From: Bryobacterales bacterium
GTDB lineage: Bacteria > Acidobacteriota > Terriglobia > Bryobacterales > Bryobacteraceae
Assembly: GCA_003166865.1 (NCBI GenBank)
Contig: PMUP01000071.1
Span: 41,443-105,442 of the forward strand
Reading direction: 5' to 3'
DNA: 64,000 nt
Each line of letters starts with the position of its first letter. Within the stretch, counting starts at the first letter, position 1. Of the stretch, positions 52,271 to 61,586 are shown one piece after another. The position numbers and the translations under genes were made by a program. The notes under the pieces are model-generated. The model saw only the letters and a program-made list of their open reading frames with translations, was not told the DNA's origin and did not search any database.

Positions 52271-52732
52271 TTACTGAGCAGGGGCGGTTCCCGCCGCCGG
52301 CGCCTGCGGTCTGTTCTCGTGAGGCTCCTCGGTAATGAGGCCGATTTCGCTGGTGCCGGCCGCGCGCAGGTTATCGACGACGTCCTCCACCGACGAGTAC
52401 TTGGCGCGGGCATCGGCTCGGATGAAAACCGTCTTGTCGATCTTGTTGGTGAGCAGATCGCGTACTCTTTCGGGGAGTTGATCGGCGGTGAGCTTGATGT
52501 TACCCGGACTCAGGAAAACACCTCCGTTGCGGGTAACCGAAATGAGTATCGCGTCTTCCTTGTCGGCGGCTTGCATGGTGATAGGATTCTTGGTCTTTAC
52601 CAGATCCACGCTAACGCCTTTGGTGAGCATGGGCGTGATGACCATGAAAATGATGAGCAGCACCAGCATGACGTCCACCATGGGCGTCACGTTGATGTCG
52701 GCAACGGGCGGAGGAGCTTTCTTCTTTTCCAT
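52271..52732 (-). CDS. exbD: ExbD/TolR-family biopolymer transport protein, first copy
   Basis: A 153-residue ExbD: cytoplasmic start, single helix with the proton-path aspartate (INVTPMVDVMLVLLIIFMVI), then a periplasmic domain (AILISVTRNGGVFLSPGNIK, KTVFIRADARAKYSSVEDVV) of the standard fold. It lies 78 bases after exbB and 45 bases before the second exbD in the same direction. It transmits the proton motive force to the TonB protein encoded upstream. Confidence 0.93.
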   Translation of the reverse strand: MEKKKAPPPVADINVTPMVDVMLVLLIIFMVITPMLTKGVSVDLVKTKNPITMQAADKEDAILISVTRNGGVFLSPGNIKLTADQLPERVRDLLTNKIDKTVFIRADARAKYSSVEDVVDNLRAAGTSEIGLITEEPHENRPQAPAAGTAPAQ

Positions 52733-52810
52733 TCCAAAATCCTTTCGGCGGAGAGGCGCGGAACCTAAGCCGCGCCCCTTCCGAATTCAACTCGCGAATC
52801 TTCTCGAACC

Positions 52811-53542
52811 TTACTTCGTGGCGCCGACGCGCTGCACGCGCTTCAGGAAGTAGTCCAGAAGCTCGGAGCTGGAGTTGCCCATCTCCACGTCGAACGCGTC
52901 AATGCGATTGGTGAAGTAGTTGAACGCCCAAACCGCGGGGACCGCCACGAACAGACCGATGGCCGTGGTGACCAAGGCTTCCGAAATACCGCCGGCGACC
53001 GCACCGAGACCGGTGGACTTCTGCGTCGAAATGCCCTGGAACGCGTGAATGATGCCGACCACCGTGCCGAACAAGCCCACAAAGGGGGCCGTCGAACCGA
53101 TGGTCGCCAAGCCGCTAACGCCGCGCTTCAGTTCGGCATGCACGATGGCTTCGGCGCGCTCCAGTGCGCGCTTGGAAGCTTCGATTTCTTCACCCGAGAT
53201 TTCCGAGCTGAGCTGATGCGCGCGGAATTCCTGCAAGCCAGCCACCACAACCTTCGCCAGATGGCTCTTGCTGTAGCGGTCGGCGATCTTGATCGCTTCA
53301 TCCAGTTTGCCTTCGCGCAGAGCGCCCGCCACGGCGGGTGCAAACTGCCGCGATTGCTTGCGAGCGCCGTTGTAGGCGATGGCGCGATCGATCATGACAC
53401 CGATCGACCAGGCGGACATGAAGAACAGCAGGATCACGACCAGCTTGGCCGCCCATCCCATGTTCTCCCACATGCCCACCACATCGAAATTGACCGTTTC
53501 CTGCAAAAGCATCAAAGAGAAAACGTGTAGTTGTAGAAACAT
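52811..53542 (-). CDS. exbB: MotA/TolQ/ExbB proton channel protein
   Basis: A 243-residue stator protein with three membrane helices: [20 protein letters not shown], the second in [22 protein letters not shown], the third in [20 protein letters not shown]. The last two carry the conserved small and threonine residues that line the proton path. It forms the pentameric channel around an ExbD dimer. The next gene in each direction is tonB or exbD, so the complete motor is encoded here. Confidence 0.94.
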   Translation of the reverse strand: MFLQLHVFSLMLLQETVNFDVVGMWENMGWAAKLVVILLFFMSAWSIGVMIDRAIAYNGARKQSRQFAPAVAGALREGKLDEAIKIADRYSKSHLAKVVVAGLQEFRAHQLSSEISGEEIEASKRALERAEAIVHAELKRGVSGLATIGSTAPFVGLFGTVVGIIHAFQGISTQKSTGLGAVAGGISEALVTTAIGLFVAVPAVWAFNYFTNRIDAFDVEMGNSSSELLDYFLKRVQRVGATK

Positions 53543-53573
53543 CTGATTCTCCTGCGAGTTGAATTTTAGACTT

Positions 53574-54320
53574 CTAAGAGCTTAACGTAAAATTGACTTC
53601 AATCGTGGTGACAACTTCCACCGGCTCTCCGTTCAGGAGTGTCGGCTTGTACTGCCACTGCGAAACCGCTTGTTTGGCTGCTTCCACCAGCAGCGGATGG
53701 CCGCTCACCAGCTGCAGATTCTGTATGGAGCCGTCCTTGCCGATGATGGCTGTGAACCGCACCACGCCCTGAATGCGGGCTTGCTTGGCCAGCGGCGGGT
53801 AGAGCGGAGTGACCTTGCGGATCAGGTTGGCTTGCTGCACGTTGCCGCCCACGCGGATGCGCTGCGGCGTGGCGGCCTTCTCTTTCACCGGCGGCGGAGG
53901 AGGAGCAGCGCTGGCAACGCCGCCCAGGATTCCACCGAGCACGCCGCCCGGCGCTCCACCGGGCATTCCGCCAACCACTCCACCCACCACACCGGAACTG
54001 GAGGGAGGAGGAAGCTCTTCTTCCTTGATGTTGGCGATATCTTTCGGAATGGTCTTGGGCGCCATCAGCTTGCCGGCGTCGAACTGGCGGGGAATGATCT
54101 TGACAACCTTCGGCGGCGCGGGCGGAGGGGGCGGCGGCGGGGGCGGGGGTGGCGGCGGGGCCACTAAGAAACTGGTTAACTGAGCGCGCGGCAACGTGTC
54201 CGTGTAGATCAGCGGAATCAGGATAATAACCAGAATGACTGCAACCTGCCCCCCGAACGTCACGAACACCGACCAGGTCTTGTGCGTTTTCGCGGTGCCT
54301 ACAAAAGTTTGCTCAAACAT
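53574..54320 (-). CDS. tonB: TonB-family energy transducer
   Basis: A 248-residue protein. One membrane helix (about residues 18-40), a run of 13 prolines near 55-67, a glycine-rich stretch ([20 protein letters not shown]), and the C-terminal TonB domain of 90 residues ([36 protein letters not shown]). It links the ExbB-ExbD motor to outer-membrane TonB-dependent receptors. First gene of the five-gene unit; the secF gene ends 66 bases before it. Confidence 0.94.
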   Translation of the reverse strand: MFEQTFVGTAKTHKTWSVFVTFGGQVAVILVIILIPLIYTDTLPRAQLTSFLVAPPPPPPPPPPPPPAPPKVVKIIPRQFDAGKLMAPKTIPKDIANIKEEELPPPSSSGVVGGVVGGMPGGAPGGVLGGILGGVASAAPPPPPVKEKAATPQRIRVGGNVQQANLIRKVTPLYPPLAKQARIQGVVRFTAIIGKDGSIQNLQLVSGHPLLVEAAKQAVSQWQYKPTLLNGEPVEVVTTIEVNFTLSS

Positions 54321-54386
54321 GCCTCACCTCGTTCCCAAAAGTACCTTCCTGATTTGCGCAGAAATCATCATACATGCTCTCGGCCG

Positions 54387-55673
54387 CTATTTCACCTTCG
54401 CCCGGCCCCGCCCCGGGAGCGCGCCTTTGCTGGATCGCGCGCCTGACGTTGGGGCGGGCGCCGTGGATAGCTTAGCCGCGGGCACTGGAGCATCGGGCCC
54501 CTTACGAGGTGCGGCGACAGGGCCCCCGCCTCTCGAACTCCGCTTGCGTCCCTCCAGGAAATTATGCCAGACAATCAGGATCGGACTGGCAATAAAAACC
54601 GACGAATAAGTACCAGCGATAATGCCGCACACCAGCGCGAAGGCGAAACCGTTCAGTACCTGCCCGCCGAACAGGAATAGCGCCAGGGCCGTGAGCAGGG
54701 TCAACCCGGAGGTCAATACCGTGCGGCTCAGGGTCTGGTTCACGCTCTTGTTGATGAGGGGCTCCAGCTCTTCGCGGCGCAGGAGCTTCAGGTTCTCGCG
54801 GATGCGGTCGAAAGTGACGATAGTATCGTTCATCGAATAGCCGACCAACGTTAACAGCGCCGCCACCACCGTCAGCGTGATCTCCTTGTTGAACAACGAG
54901 AATAGACCGATGGTAATGAGAGTATCGTGAAAGACCGCGATCACCGCGGCCGCGCCGTAGATCCATTCAAAGCGGAACGCGATGTAGACCAGCATTCCAC
55001 CCAACGCGTATAGCACGGCGAGCACCGCCTTGCGCTGCAGCTCCGCGCCGATCTTGGGGCCCACCACTTCAGTACCCACCACCGCCACCGTATCGGGGTA
55101 GGTCTGCTGTTTAAGTACGTTCAGGACCTGGGGTGTTACGCCCGGTACTGAACGAAGGTCATCCAAATTGTGAATCAGACCGGAATGCTGTTTCCGGTAG
55201 TCCAGGATGTTCGCCGCGAGCGTGTTGAGCTGTTGCTCCGAGGTTGGAACACTGGCGGTGGCCAGAGCATCCCGGAGACGATCCGCCAGTCCCTGGGCGC
55301 CACCCGCGTTGATGTTGTATTTGCCATTACCCGGCTGTCCGAACGCCGCGGTGAGGCGCTCAACAATCCTCTGCCGGGCGGCTTGCAGCGCGGTATCTTC
55401 CTGGGCGTCGATGCCGATAATGTCATCCGGCTTGCCGGAGACTTCCTGCACCTCCACCGGAGTGCCGGAAAGAGCCGCGCGAACCTTGTCGACGGGCGGG
55501 CGGTTAGCGAAAGTGACAGTAATCAGCGCTCCACCCCGGAAGTCGATGCCGTAGCGCGGCCCCCCTCTGATCGCCAAACTCACGAAGCCGGCCGCCGTGA
55601 GAACGAGAGACAGGCCGATGAACAGCCACTTCTTGCCGAGAAAGTCAAAGTCGGTATGCTTGAATAATTCCAT
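54387..55673 (-). CDS. secF: Protein translocase subunit SecF
   Basis: A 428-residue accessory protein of the Sec translocon that uses the proton gradient to finish export. FVSLAIRGGPRYGIDFRGG is the SecF start signature; six membrane helices and the motifs VGYSMNDTIVTFDRIREN and GYSMND-type region confirm it. Unlike short SecF proteins it has a periplasmic insertion of about 100 residues (QGLADRLRDALATASVPTSE) and a basic, low-complexity C-terminal tail (residues 370-428). Downstream of secD by 81 bases. Confidence 0.94.
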   Translation of the reverse strand: MELFKHTDFDFLGKKWLFIGLSLVLTAAGFVSLAIRGGPRYGIDFRGGALITVTFANRPPVDKVRAALSGTPVEVQEVSGKPDDIIGIDAQEDTALQAARQRIVERLTAAFGQPGNGKYNINAGGAQGLADRLRDALATASVPTSEQQLNTLAANILDYRKQHSGLIHNLDDLRSVPGVTPQVLNVLKQQTYPDTVAVVGTEVVGPKIGAELQRKAVLAVLYALGGMLVYIAFRFEWIYGAAAVIAVFHDTLITIGLFSLFNKEITLTVVAALLTLVGYSMNDTIVTFDRIRENLKLLRREELEPLINKSVNQTLSRTVLTSGLTLLTALALFLFGGQVLNGFAFALVCGIIAGTYSSVFIASPILIVWHNFLEGRKRSSRGGGPVAAPRKGPDAPVPAAKLSTAPAPTSGARSSKGALPGRGRAKVK

Positions 55674-55754
55674 GTAACCAGTCGCAGCGCCAGCATCCAG
55701 TAAATTTAGACACCGGCTGGCGGGAAACAGTTCCCGCCGTTCAATTCCAACGAA

Positions 55755-57371
55755 TCAAATACTCAATACCGCTATCTGCCGCTTGCCGGACAACTCAAAA
55801 TCGAAGATGGTCCGCGACACGAAGACGGCTGTAAACAGGTTAGCGACGAGGCCGATCACCAGGGTTACCGCGAAGCCCTTCACGGGGCCGGTCCCGAAGA
55901 TGAACAGAAACGCACAAGATACCACGGTTGTGACGTGCGTGTCGATAATTGTCAAAAACGCCTTGGAGAAGCCCGCGTCCACGGCGGCTGCCACGGCCTT
56001 GCCGGCCCGCAGCTCCTCGCGGATACGTTCAAAGATCAGGACGTTGCTGTCCACCGCCATACCGATGGTCAGAATGATGCCGGCGATGCCGGGCAGGGTC
56101 AACGTGGCGTCGAAGTAACTCAAGGCGGCAATCAAGATGACCGCGTTTAAAATCAGGGCGAGCGTGGCGTTGATGCCGGAGCGCCGGTAGTAGATCAACA
56201 TCCAGAGCACCACCGCCACCAGGCCCGCGATACCCGCGCGGTAGCCTTCCCGAATCGAATCGGCGCCCAACGACGGGCCCACGGTCCGTTCTTCCTCGTA
56301 TTTCACGCCGGCCGGGAGGGATCCGGCGCGGAGGTTCAACGACAGGTCGGCGGCCTCTTCCTGTGAGCTGGCGCCGGTAATGCGGCCGGTGTCGCTGATT
56401 TTGCTTTGAATGGTAGGCGCGCTGATCACCACACCGTCCACGACGATGGCGGCCCGGTTGCCGATGTTGGATGACGTATAGCGCTCGAACCGCTTGGCGG
56501 CTTCCTGGGTCAGGACGAAATTTGTTTCCCAGCGATTCAGCTCGCCTTGCGCCGCGCTGGCGTCACGAATGTCGGTGCCGTAGACGATCGCGCTGCGCGA
56601 CACCAGGTACCACTCCTGCTGGCCTCCGCGCACGGCGGTCGGCACCAGCTTGGTGTTCAAGGGCAGAATGCCCCCGTGCTTGGTGAGCGCTTCTTCCCGA
56701 GAGTTGAACGGACCGTCCTTCACTTCATCCCATTCCAGGACCGCTTGAGTCTGCAGCAATTGCTTGACGTGCGCGGAATCGTCGACGCCGGGAAGCTGCA
56801 CCAGCAACTCCGCCTCGGCGTCGCTACGCCCGGTGGGCTGCACCGACGATTCGGCCAAGCCCAAGGCGTTGATCTTGCGCTCGATGGTGGCCATGGTCTG
56901 GGTCATCGTGTCCTGCTTGAGCTTCAGGGCCTCGGTGGCCTTCATGGTCAGTTTGTAGTCGCTGGAATTCAGCGCCGTCGCGACCCAGTCGCCGAACTGA
57001 TTGTTTACGATGCCGCGAAATGCGCTGCTTTTGTCGCTCGGAATTCCCTTGACGTCGATCTCGATCTTGTCGGCGTCCTCCAGCGTCATCGGATCATTGC
57101 GCGTGAGGTCGCCGGAAGTGCTGATGCCGTCTTTTTGAAGCTCCAGCCTCAGGCGCTCAATGGTGTTGTCGGCGAAGGCCTTGAAGGCGTCCTGGAGCTG
57201 GACCTGCATGACCAGCTGGGTGCCGCCGCTCAGATCGAGCCCGAGATGGATGTTCTTATGCCAGTTGGCGACCAGCTCATCTTTAGACTTGGGAATTCCG
57301 ATGATGCCGTACAGGCATACCAGGATGACCGCGGCGATGATACCGGCCTTGATCTTGACGTTGCGATTCAT
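55755..57371 (-). CDS. secD: Protein translocase subunit SecD
   Basis: A 538-residue SecD with N-terminal helix, the signature HLGLDLSGGTQLVMQV, the large periplasmic P1 domain (ALGLAESSVQPTGRSDAEAE; PGVDDSAHVKQLL) and five C-terminal membrane helices with MAVDSNVLIFERIREELRAG. Acts with SecF and YajC at SecYEG. It starts ten bases after the yajC stop. The order tgt-yajC-secD-secF is classical. Confidence 0.95.
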   Translation of the reverse strand: MNRNVKIKAGIIAAVILVCLYGIIGIPKSKDELVANWHKNIHLGLDLSGGTQLVMQVQLQDAFKAFADNTIERLRLELQKDGISTSGDLTRNDPMTLEDADKIEIDVKGIPSDKSSAFRGIVNNQFGDWVATALNSSDYKLTMKATEALKLKQDTMTQTMATIERKINALGLAESSVQPTGRSDAEAELLVQLPGVDDSAHVKQLLQTQAVLEWDEVKDGPFNSREEALTKHGGILPLNTKLVPTAVRGGQQEWYLVSRSAIVYGTDIRDASAAQGELNRWETNFVLTQEAAKRFERYTSSNIGNRAAIVVDGVVISAPTIQSKISDTGRITGASSQEEAADLSLNLRAGSLPAGVKYEEERTVGPSLGADSIREGYRAGIAGLVAVVLWMLIYYRRSGINATLALILNAVILIAALSYFDATLTLPGIAGIILTIGMAVDSNVLIFERIREELRAGKAVAAAVDAGFSKAFLTIIDTHVTTVVSCAFLFIFGTGPVKGFAVTLVIGLVANLFTAVFVSRTIFDFELSGKRQIAVLSI

Positions 57372-57381
57372 ATGTGTGGTT

Positions 57382-57708
57382 TTACTTCTCGGTTTTCACT
57401 TCAGAGACCAAACTCGACACGGCACTGCGCGCCACCTGCAATTTTACGTTGTCGGGCTTTACCCGCAGTATCAGGGTATCATCCTCGTTCACACTGACTA
57501 TCGTCCCCACAATGCCGCCCGTGGTCACCACGACCTTGCCGTTTTCGAGCGTCTTCAGCATCTGTTGTTGCTGGCGCTTCTGCCGTTGCATCGGCATGAA
57601 CACCAACAGGTAGAAAATGGCCACTAGCGCCAGGGGCAACAGCAGACCCATGATGGGGTTGCTCCCTGAAGAAGTTGCTTGCAATAGCAAAAATGCCAAA
57701 AATGTCAT
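57382..57708 (-). CDS. yajC: Preprotein translocase subunit YajC
   Basis: A 108-residue single-helix protein of the SecDF-YajC complex: helix LLLPLALVAIFYLLVFMPMQ, then the basic coil RQKRQQQQMLKTLENGKVVV and the small beta domain TTGGIVGTIVSVNEDDTLIL. The track begins at GTG 57714; ATG 57708 is equally likely and is used here. Downstream of tgt by about 80 bases. Confidence 0.94.
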   Translation of the reverse strand: MTFLAFLLLQATSSGSNPIMGLLLPLALVAIFYLLVFMPMQRQKRQQQQMLKTLENGKVVVTTGGIVGTIVSVNEDDTLILRVKPDNVKLQVARSAVSSLVSEVKTEK

Positions 57709-57794
57709 GATCACCGGCGACCGTTCCGACTCCGAGCCTCACACTAGCTAATCATCATTGAAGAATGGAATCAAGGAGTACGGCAGCGGAAGAA

Positions 57795-58943
57795 CTAACT
57801 AGATTCTACCGCCGGGTTGCGGACGCTGTCCAAGTAGGCCCGAAATCTCCCAAGCAGTATAGCCTGCCTCATTTGGCGCATCATGTCAAGGTAGTACTTC
57901 AAATTGTGGATCGTCGCGAGCGTGGAGAATAGCATTTCGCCGGCCTGGAACAGGTGGCGGAGGTAGGCGCGGGAGTAAGTGCGACACGTGATGCACTGGC
58001 AGTTGGGATCCAGCGGCGCAGGGTCGCGGCGGTAGCGGGCCTGCTTGATGATCACCCGGCCGCCCGACGACGTAAACAGGCAGCCGTTGCGGGCGTTGCG
58101 GGATGGCAGCACGCAATCCATCATGTCGACGCCACGGGCGACGTACTCGGCGAGCTCCTCCGGCATCCCGACGCCCATGACATAGCGCGGGCGGTCGCTG
58201 GGCAGCAGCGGCGTGGTGGCCTCGGTCATCTCCAGGCTCAGCGAGCGGGGCTCTCCAACCGAGAGTCCGCCGATCGCATACCCGGGCGCGTCTAAATCGA
58301 GAAGCTCGGTGGCGCAATCGCGGCGCAAGTCGGCGAACATGGAGCCTTGGACAATCGGGAACAAGGCGGGGGGGAACAACGCGGAAGCCGAGCCGGTCTC
58401 CTGCGCCCGGCGCTCGAAGTGCCGGTAGGCCGCGTGTGCCCAGCGCACGGTGCGGCGCATGGCCTGATTGGCCGCTTCGTGACTGGCCGGGTACTCCAAA
58501 CACTCATCCAGCGCCATCATGATGTCGCTGCCAAGCGCAAGTTGGACGTCCACGGTGGATTCCGGCGTGAACATGTGCGCGTCGCCATCCAGGTGCGAAC
58601 GGAACAGCACGCCGTCTTCTGTGATCTTGCGCAGATGGCTCAAGCTGAAAACCTGGAAGCCGCCCGAGTCCGTCAGAATCGCACGCGGCCACGACATGAA
58701 GCGGTGCAATCCTCCGAGTTCTTGGATCGCCTGGTGACCGGGACGCAGAAACAGGTGGTACGTATTCGCGAGAATGATTTTGGCGTCCAACTCTCCGGCC
58801 AGGTCGCTCTGCATCACGCCCTTCACCGTGGCTTGCGTGCCTACCGGCATGAAGGCGGGAGTTTCGATGGTTCCATGCGCGGTGTGGATCAGGCCGGCGC
58901 GCGCGCCAGTATCGGGGCACTCGGCTTCGAGTTCGAAACGCAC
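57795..58943 (-). CDS. tgt: Queuine/preQ1 tRNA-ribosyltransferase
   Basis: A 382-residue TIM-barrel enzyme that replaces guanine 34 in tRNAs with GUN anticodons by preQ1. Active-site regions: ILTDSGGFQVFSL (Asp general acid/base), GGLSVGEP and GVDMMDCVLPSRNARNG (nucleophile Asp). The zinc site is CQCITC with the later histidine in TIHNLKYY. Length is normal. First gene of the tgt-yajC-secD-secF block. Confidence 0.95.
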   Translation of the reverse strand: MRFELEAECPDTGARAGLIHTAHGTIETPAFMPVGTQATVKGVMQSDLAGELDAKIILANTYHLFLRPGHQAIQELGGLHRFMSWPRAILTDSGGFQVFSLSHLRKITEDGVLFRSHLDGDAHMFTPESTVDVQLALGSDIMMALDECLEYPASHEAANQAMRRTVRWAHAAYRHFERRAQETGSASALFPPALFPIVQGSMFADLRRDCATELLDLDAPGYAIGGLSVGEPRSLSLEMTEATTPLLPSDRPRYVMGVGMPEELAEYVARGVDMMDCVLPSRNARNGCLFTSSGGRVIIKQARYRRDPAPLDPNCQCITCRTYSRAYLRHLFQAGEMLFSTLATIHNLKYYLDMMRQMRQAILLGRFRAYLDSVRNPAVESS

Positions 58944-58977
58944 TATTTCACTGTAAGCAAGAAGCGCAGGACGGTGG

Positions 58978-59287
58978 TTATTCTCTGCCTCTGAGAATCG
59001 CGGCCATCACGCGCGGGCTGCGCCTTCCGTGCGTCACCGCGACAACCCAGAGGGGCCTTTCCTCCGGCGCGTAAGCAATCAGGTAGTCGTGTAGGACCGT
59101 GAAGCGCAGGGTACGCGAGGTTAGGTCGGGACGTTTATGGCCTCGGTTAGGGAAGGGCACCAATGCTTCGATGCGAGCCACAATATCCCCGCTCACCTTG
59201 TCGGCTGCCTCCAAACTGTCCGGCGATAAAATCCCAAATCTGCGCAAGGTCAAGTGCAGCTTCAGGATGGAAATCGTAGCGTGTCAC
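58978..59287 (-). pseudogene. ParE-type toxin, frameshifted (module 1)
   Basis: From GTG 59287 the frame reads like a ParE N-terminus (TRYDFHPEAALDLAQIWDFIA). At about 59220 it leaves frame, and the correct continuation DSLEAADKVSGDIVARIEAL, LRFTVLHDYLIAYAPEERPL and the usual end RRSPRVMAAILRG is found in the next frame. One inserted or two lost bases in GCCGGACAG explain this. The track ORF of 91 residues is only the second half. The GTG overlaps the antitoxin remnant's stop as in intact loci. Confidence 0.8.
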
Positions 59288-59535
59288 GAACCCCGTGTCG
59301 ATCTCCGCCTAGCGCTCTTCTCGCGCAAACGAGCTACGACCTCGTCGCCGGGGATCGGTTTCACCCTGCCGCTTTTCAAATCGTCATAACGGCTGCTGAG
59401 CATTTCGCGCGTCTGCGCGAGGTCGGCAAAGTATCCGGCCATGGCGTCCTCAATCAGCTTCTAGGGCGCACATCCAGTCTCGATGACAAACTGGTCAATC
59501 TTGGCTTGCAGTTCGGGCGTGAAATGTACGTCCAT
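59284..59535 (-). pseudogene. ParD-type antitoxin with amber stop (module 1)
   Basis: From ATG 59535 the frame begins MDVHFTPELQAKIDQFVIET and continues to GCAP, where TAG at 59461-59463 replaces what is probably a GAG codon. Beyond it the same frame stays open and family-like (KLIEDAMAGYFADLAQTREM) to TGA 59284. A single substitution would restore an 83-residue antitoxin. It is not in the ORF track because of the stop. Confidence 0.75.
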
Positions 59536-59557
59536 GGCTTCAGAGTACGAGAAAGCT

Positions 59558-59765
59558 CTAGCTGAGGCAAGTTGCGCGATGGGCCCTTGGTGAAGCTAGT
59601 GACGCGCGACGTGACGGAACCGCGACGACCTTGAGGGCAGGCGTTTCCGGCCGATAAACCAAGGTGAAATTGGGATATCGGGTCAACGTCCAGAAGCGGA
59701 GCGAGCGGGTTGTAGGGTCAGGTCGGAAATGGCCGCGCAAGAGGCGTGAGAGCATACGCGCTCAT
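59558..59765 (-). pseudogene. ParE-type toxin remnant, internal deletion (module 2)
   Basis: ATG 59765 gives a ParE-like start MSAYALTPLA. About 45-50 residues expected next are missing, and the sequence jumps, in another frame, to the C-terminal half RGHFRPDPTTRSLRFWTLTR, RYPNFTLVYRPETPALKVVAV. The end is also disturbed (SRRASLASPRAHRATC). Non-functional as a toxin. Confidence 0.72.
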
Positions 59766-60040
59766 CGTCAGGAGTTGCAGGCGATTGGATAATCGCCAGC
59801 CGTCTTTCATCGCCTGAATTTCACGGCGGGCCTGCTCACTGTCGATCAGCTCGCCGCGCTCGGCCTGTAGCTTTCCTCGATATGAGCTGACAACTCCCGG
59901 CGTTCCTCCTCGGTCCAGCTTTCCTCGGCGTCCTGCGCTTCAAGGGCGCGGCGCAACACATCCTCGACGCTCTCATAACCGCTACTGGAAAGGCGTTTGT
60001 TGATAAACGTCTCAAGATCGGGCGGGACGTTCAATTGCAT
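59766..60040 (-). pseudogene. ParD-type antitoxin, frameshifted (module 2)
   Basis: The intact N-terminal part (MQLNVPPDLETFINKRLSSS, ESVEDVLRRALEAQ, WTEEERRELSAHIEE) is a ribbon-helix-helix ParD. At about 59875 the frame is lost and ends after YRPSAAS. The shifted frame restores QAERGELIDSEQARREIQAM, the expected toxin-binding tail. The shortened 64-residue product could still bind its operator. Upstream, the divergent gene for a membrane glycosyltransferase begins at 60158. Confidence 0.75.
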
Positions 60041-60157
60041 GGCCGGCTCTCCATTCTCGCTTTCGTCGTAGCCTTTCAGCGTGATTCGCCGCTGTCCGCC
60101 ATCCAGTGTACGAGGGAACGCTGGACTTGCCGTGAAGCTCTGGGAGAAACTTTATCG

Positions 60158-61540
60158 ATGGTCCCGCAGCCGCACGCCGCCCAGAGCCACCGATTCCCTG
60201 CGGCCGCGCTAGTCATTTGCTATGGCTTAGTGGTTTTGGCTGCCCTAACCATACGACCGCTCTGGCTGGACGAGGTCATCCAGTTGACCGGTACCACCTC
60301 TCCATCGGTCGAGTCCATGATTCGCTGGGTGCCCGACGTCAATGTGGGTGGCGTACCACTTGGGTTCTTAACGCAGCGCCCTTTCGTCCTGGCAGGCGGC
60401 CCCTCGGCATTCTGGGCGCGGCTTCCTTCCGCCTTGTTCAGCGTAGCGTCGTGCTGGTTGCTCGTCCTGCTTTGCAGTGAGCTGAAGGTTCCTCGATCCC
60501 TAACCACGCTGGCCGCTGGAATCTTCATGATTGTTCCCGCTCAGTTCCGATATGCGACGGAAGCTCGGCCGTATTCGGAAGCTCTATGGTTCACCCTCCT
60601 ATCTATGGTTGCCATCGTGAAGTGGGCGAATCTGCCGAGCCTCAGCATGCTGTCGCTCTGTCTCCTGGCGACGGTCGCCGGGCTTTACACGCAGCCCTAC
60701 ATGGCCCTGGCCGTGTGCGGCTGGTGTGCCTGGAGCATCCTGTCAGGCTTCCGGCGAGGAGACTGGCTGCGAGCAGCTACTCCGGCGGCTTGTCTATGCA
60801 TCTCCTCGCTGCTATTCCTCCCCTGGTACCTGTGGTCAAGCCCTCAGTGGGACGCTAACATCCAGCGCAGTGAACTTCCGAAATTTCACTGGACGGGCGG
60901 CCTGGGGCTGGATGTGTTCAAGGGGATCTCGGGAGGCAGTTTCCTGTGCAGCGCAGCATTCCTGGTGTTGGTACTGACGGGAGTCTGGTGCAGCAGCGTT
61001 GCCATCCGGGGCCTGCTCTTATGCAGCGCCTCATTTGTTATCGTGGGCGCTCTCGCCGTGGATTCCTGGAGGGATTATTTCTTCGCTTCTCGCCAATTCC
61101 TGTTCGCACTTCCGGCTCTATCGATCTTGGCGGCGATCGGATTGGAGGCCGCATGGCGAAGAAATAAGCTCATGGGCGGCGCGATTGCCTGTGCGTTCTC
61201 GATTGCCGCGCTCACCAACAACGTCACGACGCAAATGAACGCCAAAGAGGACTGGCCGGCTGCGGCGCGCGCCTTGGCGCAAGTTTCACGGGGCGGCTAC
61301 TGCGTTCAAATGGCCGAGAGCCATGGGGCAGGAGTGAATCTGTACAGTGTTTTTGTGCCACGGCTGGAATCCGGAGTCTGTGGCAACCTCCGCACTCAAT
61401 CCCGAGTTGCCCTGGTGTCGAACCTGGCGACGCAGGCCAAGACGCTGAGCACTTCGGAGGAAGAACTGCGGAGGCTGGGATTTGCGCTCAGAAAGACGAT
61501 TGCCGTGGGCGGTACCACGATAGAGATGGAACACCGCTAG
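60158..61540 (+). CDS. Membrane glycosyltransferase, GT-C fold (ArnT/GT39-like)
   Basis: A 460-residue protein with about ten membrane helices. The catalytic-loop signature of GT-C enzymes is seen near the N-terminus: LTIRPLWLDEVIQLTG, with the aspartate-glutamate pair in the first periplasmic loop. Another family-like motif is YATEARPYSEALWF. It would use a lipid-linked sugar donor on the periplasmic side; acceptor unknown. ATG 60158 is preferred because GGGAGAA lies ten bases upstream; the track start at 60035 runs across the ParD remnant. Single gene. Confidence 0.85.
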   Translation: MVPQPHAAQSHRFPAAALVICYGLVVLAALTIRPLWLDEVIQLTGTTSPSVESMIRWVPDVNVGGVPLGFLTQRPFVLAGGPSAFWARLPSALFSVASCWLLVLLCSELKVPRSLTTLAAGIFMIVPAQFRYATEARPYSEALWFTLLSMVAIVKWANLPSLSMLSLCLLATVAGLYTQPYMALAVCGWCAWSILSGFRRGDWLRAATPAACLCISSLLFLPWYLWSSPQWDANIQRSELPKFHWTGGLGLDVFKGISGGSFLCSAAFLVLVLTGVWCSSVAIRGLLLCSASFVIVGALAVDSWRDYFFASRQFLFALPALSILAAIGLEAAWRRNKLMGGAIACAFSIAALTNNVTTQMNAKEDWPAAARALAQVSRGGYCVQMAESHGAGVNLYSVFVPRLESGVCGNLRTQSRVALVSNLATQAKTLSTSEEELRRLGFALRKTIAVGGTTIEMEHR

Positions 61541-61586
61541 GAGGGCCAATAACAAGCCTGGGGTACCATGAGAGTTCCAACTTTCA

